Below are positions 1-7,521 of a stretch of DNA of 11,217 nucleotides, piece by piece; the first letter of the stretch is position 1, and every line of letters starts with the position of its first letter. The notes beneath the pieces were generated by a model. It was given only the letters and a program-made list of their open reading frames with translations, was not told the DNA's origin and made no database searches. The stretch comes from Acidobacteriaceae bacterium. GTDB taxonomy: Bacteria; Acidobacteriota; Terriglobia; Terriglobales; Acidobacteriaceae. The translations under genes were made by a program, and so were the position numbers. The stretch covers positions 1 through 11,217 of the forward strand of contig JASHUH010000068.1 of assembly GCA_030040115.1 (NCBI GenBank), in the 5' to 3' direction.

Positions 1-821
1 ACGGACCGTTCCTCCTTGTCCTTTGGGCGAAAGCCGAGTTCGGGCTTCGATCTGACCGAGATCACCTTGCCCTTGAAGTCCACATTGCGCCATGTGCAGT
101 AACGAACCTCCTGGTCCCGAAAACCCGTATTGAGGAAGAACTCAAAGAGCAGGCGGTCTTCGGGATCGGCGGCGCGAAACAAGGCGGCAACCTGGTCGGC
201 GTCGTAGGCCTCGACCTCGGGCTCGTCATACGCGGGAATGTCCTCGGGCTTCAGAAGCCCCGTCACGCCCTGAGAGCGGAGGAAGCTCTTAATCCGCATG
301 ACGTGGTTATAGGTTGTTCTCGGAGCAAGCTTCTTCTTTTGGAGTGCGTCTAAATGTTGAAGAAGGTCTTCACGCTGAAGACTCGCAATCGGGCGCGTTC
401 GAAAGGCCTCCTCAAAGAGTCCCAGAATGTGCTCGCAGGCGGCAATCGTCTTGGCTGACCGAAATCGGCGGATGTTCGCCAGGTACTTTGCTGCCCCCTC
501 CGCAACCGTGATGTCGGTTTTCTGCCCGGCAGCAGGTTCCGGGGCCGAGCGGCCGAGAGCGATCGCCTGAAGGTCGTGTTCCTTATTTTGGAGCGCGGCG
601 AGGGCGGCGTCCGGTTCGTTGCCGACGGACTGCCAGACGCGCTTGTGGCCGCGCAGGAAGCGAAGGTAATAGACGCCTTCGGGGTGAGAGTCCGGCTGAC
701 CGCCAACGATGGCGTATCTATCGCGGAGGGTGCGATTCTTGTTCCACGCCGGATCGGCGGAGGCGTAGCTGCCATCGGCGCGGCGGATGCGGATATAGAG
801 ACGTACAGTCGGCGTTTTCAC
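1..821 (-). CDS. Tyrosine recombinase (integrase), 3' end cut off by the window edge
   Basis: Site-specific DNA recombinase that would integrate and excise a mobile element through a covalent phosphotyrosine intermediate. The reading frame is open from a GTG at 821 to the window edge, giving 273 complete codons. No ATG lies between that GTG and the upstream in-frame TGA, and a GAGGGG stretch lies just before it, so GTG is the likely start. Residues about 1-100 look like an arm-binding region (basic, RIRRADGSY, then YYLRFLRGHKRVW). Residues about 104-185 form the helical core-binding (SAM-like) domain, ending in PRTTYNHVMRIKSFLRSQG. The catalytic domain starts near 205. FLNTGFRDQEVRYCTW carries the first catalytic Arg (R235), and the beta-hairpin that should hold the catalytic Lys follows at about 255-273. 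The HxxR and Tyr motifs lie outside the window, so intactness cannot be judged. It sits 140 bp beyond the 3' end of tRNA-Ser on the same strand, as expected for an island integrase. Confidence 0.9.
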   Translation of the reverse strand, partial: MKTPTVRLYIRIRRADGSYASADPAWNKNRTLRDRYAIVGGQPDSHPEGVYYLRFLRGHKRVWQSVGNEPDAALAALQNKEHDLQAIALGRSAPEPAAGQKTDITVAEGAAKYLANIRRFRSAKTIAACEHILGLFEEAFRTRPIASLQREDLLQHLDALQKKKLAPRTTYNHVMRIKSFLRSQGVTGLLKPEDIPAYDEPEVEAYDADQVAALFRAADPEDRLLFEFFLNTGFRDQEVRYCTWRNVDFKGKVISVRSKPELGFRPKDKEERS

Positions 822-902
822 GAGCCCCTCGGTAGTTAGTACCGCTCGGGCGCGCGAAATCGGTGTTATCTCTGCAAGAAAAGATCCGGAGAACCCAAAA
901 AT

Positions 903-923
903 GTGTCACAGAACGTGTAACAC
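903..923. promoter_or_regulatory. Inverted repeat between tRNA-Ser and the integrase gene
   Basis: GTGTCACA, a 5-nt spacer, then TGTAACAC form a dyad with one mismatch. It lies between the tRNA 3' end and the integrase start, where recombinase or excisionase binding sites and the integrase promoter are expected. A role as a protein-binding site is inferred from position and symmetry only. Confidence 0.35.
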
Positions 924-961
924 GGGCGCTCCGGCTCTGATTCTAAACAGCTTTTAGTCCA

Positions 962-1051
962 TGGCGGAGAGAGTGGGATTCGAACCCACGTTAGAGTTTC
1001 CCCTAAACACGCTTTCCAAGCGTGCGCCTTCAACCACTCGGCCATCTCTCC
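962..1051 (-). tRNA. tRNA-Ser (anticodon GGA), CCA encoded
   Basis: On the minus strand the acceptor stem GGAGAGA (1051-1045) pairs with TCTCTCC (972-966), followed by discriminator G and an encoded CCA (964-962). The anticodon stem CACGC/GCGTG encloses TTGGAAA, so the anticodon is GGA (1017-1015), reading UCC and UCU. A long variable arm, typical of class II tRNAs such as Ser, lies between the anticodon arm and the T arm (GTGGGTTCGAATCCCAC). Length is 90 nt with CCA. The adjacent integrase suggests that the 3' half is used as an attachment site. Confidence 0.97.
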
Positions 1052-1074
1052 GCGAATCAAAGGTTTACGTGGAT

Positions 1075-1107
1075 AGCCTCCCCAAAAGATAACATGCCTG
1101 GGAGGCT
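1075..1107 (+). promoter_or_regulatory. 8-bp inverted repeat covering the integrase remnant's ribosome binding site
   Basis: AGCCTCCC (1075-1082) and GGGAGGCT (1100-1107) are perfectly complementary, with a 17-nt loop. The right arm holds GGGAGG, a strong Shine-Dalgarno sequence 4-10 nt before the ATG at 1111, so folding would hide it. It also lies just upstream of the tRNA-Ser on the other strand. It may be a translational control relic of the broken recombinase, or simply a protein-binding dyad. Confidence 0.4.
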
Positions 1108-1110
1108 CAC

Positions 1111-1329
1111 ATGAACCGCTTTAATGAGTTTATCCGGGAGCGCCGACTCTTGTATAACGTATCACCCACAACCGTCTTTTGGTACTCTCATGCCTTCAAA
1201 TGGCTGCCTTCGGAATCGGCCACACAAGCGGAACTGAAAGACGTGGTGCTGCGAATGAGGGAGGCAGGATTGAAGGAAACCGGCTGCAATGCCGCAATCC
1301 GCGCCATCCAATGCGTATCTGCACGCTAA
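1111..1329 (+). pseudogene. N-terminal remnant of a second tyrosine recombinase, frameshifted
   Basis: The 72 codons from the ATG at 1111 (strong GGAGG ribosome site) read as an integrase core-binding (SAM-like) domain: FNEFIRERRL, then VSPTTVFWYSHAFKWL, an acidic helix, and GLKETGCNAAIRAI. After codon 66 (ATC at 1306-1308) an extra C shifts the frame. The typical continuation NAYLHA is found in the next frame from 1310, while the original frame ends at TAA 1327-1329. Nothing like the catalytic domain follows: the aldo/keto reductase gene ends at 1367 on the other strand. So this is a decayed and truncated recombinase. Its sequence is not close to the integrase at the left edge, suggesting an independent element that once used this tRNA neighbourhood. 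It could instead still make a 72-aa product, but the residual frame argues against selection. Confidence 0.72.
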
Positions 1330-1366
1330 TTTAGCTAATTTGAACGACGGCGCCGCTCACTTCGGA

Positions 1367-2290
1367 TCAAGCCGCGGACGCGGCGGTTTCCATTTCCGCC
1401 CATTCGTCAGCGACCAGCTTCAAACCGGCGGCGGCGATGTTCTCCTCGAGATGAGCGGCGCCGGACGTGCCCGGAATGGGCAACATGACCGGCGAGCGCT
1501 GCAGGAGCCAGGCCAGCGCAAGCTGCGCAACGCTCGCCTGGTGAAGGCCGGCGATGCGGGTGAGCGTCTGCGCAGCGGGATGGTCTGGCTTGAGCAGCTT
1601 GCCCGCCGCAATGGGATACCAGGGCAAAAAACCGATGCCGCGCTGTTCGCAATAGGCGAGGGTTTGCTCGTGCCGCCGGTCGCCCAGACTGTATCGATTC
1701 TGGACAGTCACGATGGGCGCGATCTTTTCCGCTTCCTCAATCTGAGCGGGCGTGACCTCGCTCAAGCCGAGGTACCCGATTTTGCCCTGCTCCTGCATGC
1801 GGCGGAGCGCGCCCAGCGATTCTTCGAGCGGCGTGCGCGGGTCGATGCGGTGAAGCTGATAAAGATCGATGCGCTCCAGCCGAAGCCGGCGCAAGCTCAT
1901 CTCGACGCATTGAATGAGATAGCCGGCGCGGCCCACGAACTCGGTCTTCGCCGGGCCTTGTCGCGTGACGCCGCCCTTGGTGGCGATCACCAGGCCGGCC
2001 GGGTAAGGCGCGAGCGCTTCGCCGATCAGCCGCTCGGCAATCTCGGGTCCGTAGGCGTCGGCGGTATCGATCAGCGTCACGCCCAACTCCACGACGCGGC
2101 GCAACACGCGGCGAGCTTCGGCGAGATCGGCAGGCTCGCCCCACGCGCCCTCGCCGACCAGACGCATGGTTCCGTACCCGAGCCGGTGCACGGGCAGATC
2201 GCCGCCGATGCGGAAACTTCCGCTGAGTGCGGCGTTGGGGGGCGCGGCCGGAGCCGATAGGGAAGCTGAAGTCTGTGCGCTCATCATCAT
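1367..2290 (-). CDS. Aldo/keto reductase
   Basis: Cytosolic NAD(P)H-dependent oxidoreductase with the TIM-barrel AKR fold, reducing aldehydes or ketones; the substrate cannot be read from the sequence. 307 aa from the ATG at 2290; in-frame ATGs at 2287 and 2284 are equal alternatives, since none has a clear ribosome site. Visible motifs are GYGTMRL (38-44), DTADAYG with catalytic Asp75 and Tyr80, IATKGG with Lys105, and IDLYQLHRID with His147, so the AKR tetrad is complete. VQNRYSLGDRR (197-207), FLPWYPIAAGKL (221-232) and IPGTSGAAHLEEN (272-284) match the C-terminal barrel strands and the NADP-binding loop. Its length is normal for the family. The frame stays open upstream to 2563, but that stretch is low-quality sequence lacking AKR motifs and overlaps the divergent TM2 gene, so it is not used. 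About 150 bp separates it from the divergent neighbour and would hold both promoters. Confidence 0.93.
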   Translation of the reverse strand: MMMSAQTSASLSAPAAPPNAALSGSFRIGGDLPVHRLGYGTMRLVGEGAWGEPADLAEARRVLRRVVELGVTLIDTADAYGPEIAERLIGEALAPYPAGLVIATKGGVTRQGPAKTEFVGRAGYLIQCVEMSLRRLRLERIDLYQLHRIDPRTPLEESLGALRRMQEQGKIGYLGLSEVTPAQIEEAEKIAPIVTVQNRYSLGDRRHEQTLAYCEQRGIGFLPWYPIAAGKLLKPDHPAAQTLTRIAGLHQASVAQLALAWLLQRSPVMLPIPGTSGAAHLEENIAAAGLKLVADEWAEMETAASAA

Positions 2291-2440
2291 TAGGATGCTA
2301 GCTCGACGCGAGCATATGCGACAATGCGAGCAAACCGGAGCCCTGCATTTTGAGGGAGCGTTGACCCGGCCGACGCCACCAGCCGGTGGGAACCGGGCGC
2401 CGGTCGCGTGCGTAATTTCAATCGAGCACGGAGAACACCC

Positions 2441-2863
2441 ATGAGCAGCGCGTCGTATCCTAACCCACAGGCTCTTTTCTATCAGCAATACGAATCGGTG
2501 CGCCGCGATGAAATCGTCGGTATCCTGCTGGCCTTGTTTCTGGGCACTTTCGGCATCCATCATTTTTATCTGCGCCGCAGCGGCCTCGGCATCCTTTACT
2601 GCTGCCTTTTCTGGACGGGTATTCCTACGATCCTCGGTTTTATCGAGTGTTTCTTCATGCCCGGCCGGGTGCGCGAGTTCAACGCGGTCCAGGCGGCAGC
2701 CATCGCGGCGGCGTTAGGCATCCCGGTTCCGGGTTGGGGACAGCCGTTCACTGCCCATGTTCCGCAACCCGCGCAGTCCCCGGCGCTCATCGCTTGCCCG
2801 CGTTGTCAGGCGACCAACCCACCCACAGCGCGATTCTGTTCCGCGTGCGGAAACGGAGTGTAG
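2441..2863 (+). CDS. TM2-domain membrane protein with C-terminal zinc ribbon
   Basis: Small inner-membrane protein of unknown function, 140 aa. The ATG at 2441 is preceded by GGAGA at 2430-2434; an upstream in-frame extension to 2408 has no conserved content. Residues 1-20 are polar and rich in Tyr/Gln. Two hydrophobic segments (about 24-41 and 48-72) flank FGIHHFYLRRSGLGI, the signature of the TM2 family. A Gly/Pro/Ala linker follows, then a zinc ribbon, CPRC (119-122) and CSAC (133-136), at the extreme C terminus. TM2 proteins joined to zinc ribbons are known in bacteria; the ribbon probably faces the cytoplasm and may bind protein or nucleic acid, but this is inference. It is monocistronic and divergent from the aldo/keto reductase. 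No clear terminator is seen in the 144 bp that follow. Confidence 0.9.
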   Translation: MSSASYPNPQALFYQQYESVRRDEIVGILLALFLGTFGIHHFYLRRSGLGILYCCLFWTGIPTILGFIECFFMPGRVREFNAVQAAAIAAALGIPVPGWGQPFTAHVPQPAQSPALIACPRCQATNPPTARFCSACGNGV

Positions 2864-3007
2864 CCAATGAAGAGAGGGCTCTACGGTCGGGGCTCAGAGG
2901 CTCAAGAGTCGATCCGCATCCACGCGATTGAAGACCGTCAACATTGGACCCGGAATTCTACCCTTACCCGGTTTCGCCAGAATCACAGCCAAGAAGCTGC
3001 TGGGCTC

Positions 3008-4582
3008 TCATCGGTAGACATTCACAGCTTGCAAGTTCACTGGATCGCTTCCAGCGTTAACGATGCGCAGCCGATGGTGCGAACGCTCGAGGTCGAGTTT
3101 CCGGTAAAGGGAGACGCCGGAGATCTCAGGAAAGTTATGAGTGCGCAATGCAACCGAGGTTTCAGGCTTGCCGTCAATGAGGATAGAGACGTTGCCGTAA
3201 CCCGCAGCTTTGCGCGCAATGTACTCGATGCCTGTTCCCGCAAATGAAATCTCCAGCGCATCGCCCCGTTGGCGGCTTTCGAGAGCGGGGTTGTCGCGCC
3301 CCGGCCAGGAATCCAGCAAGCTCCAGTTTCCTTCTTTGCGGATGGTCGTGGCGTCGAAACGCAGCGTTGCGTGAGGCGGCACGGGCGCAGTTCGCAGCCA
3401 CACCGGTATCGTCCAGCATTTGTAGATCCCTCCGGGCACGTCCGCGAACTGGCAGCCCGACGTAAACATCGGGACCACTACCTCGTCGCGCTCTGCCATC
3501 TGGTACTTGGCGCATAGCGATGGTCCGTACATGTTGTTTCCGGGGGCCAGAAAGCGGTCAGTAAATGACGCGAGCGGCGACCACGGCCCCCAGGGGTGTT
3601 CGGCGACGTAAAAGTCGTAACACATCTTTGCGGGTTGAAACCACTTCTGCAGGGTCTGGGGGTTATACCAGGAGATGAGCAAATAGCGCCGAAGCGCCGG
3701 GACCCAGGTGATCGGCGTTTGCCCGCATTTGGCCGGCCGCGCGAGAATCGGCGAAGATTCATAGAGATTGCCGGTCCAACTCGCGTTCACCAGCCCGTCG
3801 CCGCCGCGGTAATAGCTCCAGTCCGAAGGGTCCAAACGAGCGAGATCGCGCCGGGCCACGCGGCCTAAGGTCAAATAATCGCCATCATTCCAAAATCCGT
3901 TGGTGGCGACGGCATAGACCAATTCCTCGGCGCCATCCACTGGCGTATCCCCGCCGTTCTGGCCATAATGCACAAAGAAGGGCGCGCCGAACCGAGAGCC
4001 GGGCCACATGGGACGCGCATAGTTATCCTGCTCTGTGCGCGTCCACGTCTTGCCGCGATCCTCAGACTTGATCAGGCTGGAGTTGAAGGCGGTCTGGCGC
4101 ATCAATGGGTCGTGGCTTTCGCCGCCGTACACGTTGCGAGCCACAAAGGCGTAGAAAATCCCGTCAATGCATTCCTGCCCGCAAGCTTTCCACGTGGCGT
4201 GATCGGGACCGCGGTATCCGGAAGCTCCGTATTCCGTCATGGGATTGATCGAGCGGCCTGTGAGAGTCTCGAGCGCGTCTCCACTGAAACCATTGAAGGC
4301 AAGATTCTCCCGCTTCACGCCAAAGCCCCGGCCATCGCAATTGAATGCGTACAACTCGCCGTCGTCGGCCCAGAAGGGATCCCAGGTGTCCCCGTTCGAG
4401 TCGTCCCACTTGTGGATGTGATCCAAGTCAAGGCGCACCTCGGTGATTGCTCCGCTCGAGCTTTGTCCGGCAGTGGGGACGGGCAACGTCGATAGCAAGC
4501 TTCCGCCAGCCGCCATCATCCCCATAGTGTGAAGAAACTCCCGCCGGCTGGGAGAGAGAAGATCGGTTGGCAAAGCACACAT
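3008..4582 (-). CDS. Tat-exported beta-propeller protein (DUF4185-like, glycoside-hydrolase type) with C-terminal beta-sandwich
   Basis: 524 aa from the ATG at 4582, preceded by AAAAGGG with an 8-nt spacing; an ATG at 4603 and a TTG at 4621 are less likely starts. Residues 12-17 read SRREFL, a twin-arginine signal, followed by a Gly/Ala/Leu-rich hydrophobic stretch and a probable cleavage near PTAGQSS (about 36-43), so the protein is exported folded. Residues about 45-400 look like a sugar-active beta-propeller: WDPFWADDGELYAFNCDGRG, SSLIKSEDRGKTWT (Asp-box-like), FGAPFFVHYGQN, YESSPILA and YNPQTLQKWF. This resembles DUF4185 and sialidase or GH43-like proteins. From about 407 a second domain begins (GNWSLLDSWPG, FAGTGIEYIARKAAGYGNVSI, LIDGKPETSVAL), like the carbohydrate-binding beta-sandwich modules at the ends of secreted hydrolases. 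A role in breaking down or binding external polysaccharide is inferred; no catalytic residues can be assigned. Confidence 0.82.
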   Translation of the reverse strand: MCALPTDLLSPSRREFLHTMGMMAAGGSLLSTLPVPTAGQSSSGAITEVRLDLDHIHKWDDSNGDTWDPFWADDGELYAFNCDGRGFGVKRENLAFNGFSGDALETLTGRSINPMTEYGASGYRGPDHATWKACGQECIDGIFYAFVARNVYGGESHDPLMRQTAFNSSLIKSEDRGKTWTRTEQDNYARPMWPGSRFGAPFFVHYGQNGGDTPVDGAEELVYAVATNGFWNDGDYLTLGRVARRDLARLDPSDWSYYRGGDGLVNASWTGNLYESSPILARPAKCGQTPITWVPALRRYLLISWYNPQTLQKWFQPAKMCYDFYVAEHPWGPWSPLASFTDRFLAPGNNMYGPSLCAKYQMAERDEVVVPMFTSGCQFADVPGGIYKCWTIPVWLRTAPVPPHATLRFDATTIRKEGNWSLLDSWPGRDNPALESRQRGDALEISFAGTGIEYIARKAAGYGNVSILIDGKPETSVALRTHNFPEISGVSLYRKLDLERSHHRLRIVNAGSDPVNLQAVNVYR

Positions 4583-4715
4583 CGTATTCGCCCTTTTTGC
4601 CATTCGCAAGGTGGGTTGCAATCAGTGTTTGGATTGCAATTCTCTTCAACGCCATTGCGGTTAATCGCCCGATTTTTTGCTCGCAGCGACATCGACCAAT
4701 CGTAGTAAATGGGGC

Positions 4716-4745
4716 CTAGGGGCTGTTAACACTCTTGGGATGGCG
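4716..4745 (+). repeat. Left terminal inverted repeat of the MITE-like element
   Basis: Thirty bases starting CTAGGGGCT and GTTAACACT, then CTTGGG and ATGGCG. Compared with the reverse complement of the right end it has three substitutions and lacks four bases before ATGGCG. Confidence 0.78.
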
Positions 4746-4876
4746 GCGACGGGAGCCGATTTTTCCGAGTTCCAGGAGCGAGGAGCGACGCATACCGGGT
4801 GTCTGCTAGCGACGAGCGACAACGAAATCGGGAAAATCGGCCCCGTCCCTTCGGGTTGCGGCCAAAATCCCGGGGT

Positions 4877-4904
4877 CCCCAGCGACGGCCTTTGGTCGCT
4901 GGGG
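4877..4904. repeat. Perfect 10-bp hairpin inside the MITE-like element
   Basis: CCCCAGCGAC (4877-4886) pairs with GTCGCTGGGG (4895-4904) around an 8-nt loop. There is no T run on either side, so it is not a classic terminator. Confidence 0.8.
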
Positions 4905-4980
4905 TGGAAATCGAGCCCTACGTCGTTCTCGCCCTCGACCTTGGAGCCACCAAAGCCTTCGGGCTCGGCCTCGTCTCCAC

Positions 4981-5006
4981 CCCACGGACCAAGACCCGTC
5001 CGTGGG
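4981..5006. repeat. Perfect 9-bp hairpin inside the MITE-like element
   Basis: CCCACGGAC (4981-4989) pairs with GTCCGTGGG (4998-5006) around an 8-nt loop. It is similar in size and loop length to the hairpin about 100 bp to the left, so both look like designed parts of the element. Confidence 0.8.
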
Positions 5007-5038
5007 AACCCCGGTTCTGGCCCGATTTTGGCTCGCAA

Positions 5039-5072
5039 CGCCATCCACCCCAATAGTGTTAACAAGCCCTAG
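5039..5072 (-). repeat. Right terminal inverted repeat of the MITE-like element
   Basis: Read on the minus strand it begins CTAGGGCTT and GTTAACACT, then ATTGGG and, after four extra bases, ATGGCG, matching the left end. The TAA in its GTTAAC is the stop codon of the DoxX gene. Confidence 0.78.
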
Positions 5073-5454
5073 TTCCGGCCCGGTGTTTGATTACTCCGGA
5101 AAAGGCCGAGCGATAGCGGTAGGCGACGTAAAGCCAGAGAACGGTAACTAACGCTCCCATGGGAAGACCAGCGTGGCCGATGGTGAGATCCACAAAATCG
5201 ATGTTGACGATCACTGCGGCCAGGATCAGCAGCGCCAAGGGAACGAAACGGTTGACGATCAGGAGCAGGCCGGGAACGGCCTCGCATACGCCAACGACAT
5301 AGAAGTACTTCACCGCCGTCATCGCGCCGAAGAGTTGGCCGGCCGGACCGGTGGGCATGGGGCCGGCGGGGAGGAAATTGAGGACATGGTTCAAGCCAAA
5401 GAAGAGAAAAATCGCGCCCAGCAGAATGCGTATGCCCGCGGTCACCCTTCGCAT
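5059..5454 (-). CDS. DoxX-family small membrane protein
   Basis: 131 aa, starting at the ATG at 5454 behind AAGGAG with ideal spacing; a longer frame to 5544 has no support. It has four probable membrane helices (about 5-25, 41-57, 60-87 and 98-114), with FFGLNHVLNFLP after the first and VKYFYVVGVCEAVPGLLLIVNRFVP... around the third, the pattern of DoxX/DoxX-like proteins. The family's function is mostly unknown; some members are linked to respiratory quinol oxidation or redox balance, but nothing here specifies a partner. The last codons (128-131) and the stop lie within the inverted repeat of the adjacent MITE-like element, so the original C terminus was probably different. The changed tail (after about SGVIKHRAG) lies past the last helix and is likely tolerated. 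It is tandem with, but separated by the element from, the Tat-exported protein gene. Confidence 0.85.
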   Translation of the reverse strand: MRRVTAGIRILLGAIFLFFGLNHVLNFLPAGPMPTGPAGQLFGAMTAVKYFYVVGVCEAVPGLLLIVNRFVPLALLILAAVIVNIDFVDLTIGHAGLPMGALVTVLWLYVAYRYRSAFSGVIKHRAGTRAC

Positions 5455-7434
<1,980 letters not shown>

Positions 7435-7521
7435 CGCACTGTGCGCGACGCCGCATCGGGGATTACTGGCATCAGAACCCATTTGAAAGCTTCCCATGGG
7501 CTTGAATTCCCGGAGATGCCG

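Larger units (their letters stand above)
4716..5072. mobile_element. MITE-like non-autonomous element, 357 bp, ends CTAG
   Basis: A 357-bp block bounded by imperfect terminal inverted repeats, each starting CTAGGG and sharing GTTAACACT, a TTGGG core and ATGGCG. CTAG at both extremes could be a 4-bp target duplication or part of the ends; as it is a palindrome this cannot be told apart. From memory, IS5-family elements favour CWAG-like targets, so an IS5-type transposase acting in trans is plausible. Frames on either strand are open for about 130 codons but are Pro/Gly/Arg-rich, lack known motifs and overrun the element ends, so no transposase is encoded. Two strong hairpins lie inside. It sits between two tandem minus-strand genes and its right end forms the 3' end of the DoxX gene. 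Confidence 0.75.

Noticed and set aside
1-1366. Defence or other novel multi-gene system
   Set aside because: Only recombination genes and a tRNA are in view; any island cargo lies beyond the left edge and cannot be assessed.
1289-2260. A 323-codon plus-strand frame over the aldo/keto reductase
   Set aside because: Antisense to a complete AKR with all four catalytic residues. Only its first few codons (NAYLHA) matter, as the out-of-frame continuation of the recombinase remnant.
2291-2563. A 91-codon N-terminal extension of the aldo/keto reductase
   Set aside because: It has no AKR content, is Cys/Arg-rich shadow sequence, and overlaps the start of the divergent TM2 gene with its own good ribosome site.
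4661-5072. Two opposed hypothetical proteins of about 130 codons
   Set aside because: Both run across the boundaries of the MITE-like element, have no motifs, and mirror each other over inverted repeats and hairpins, so they are better explained as non-coding mobile DNA.
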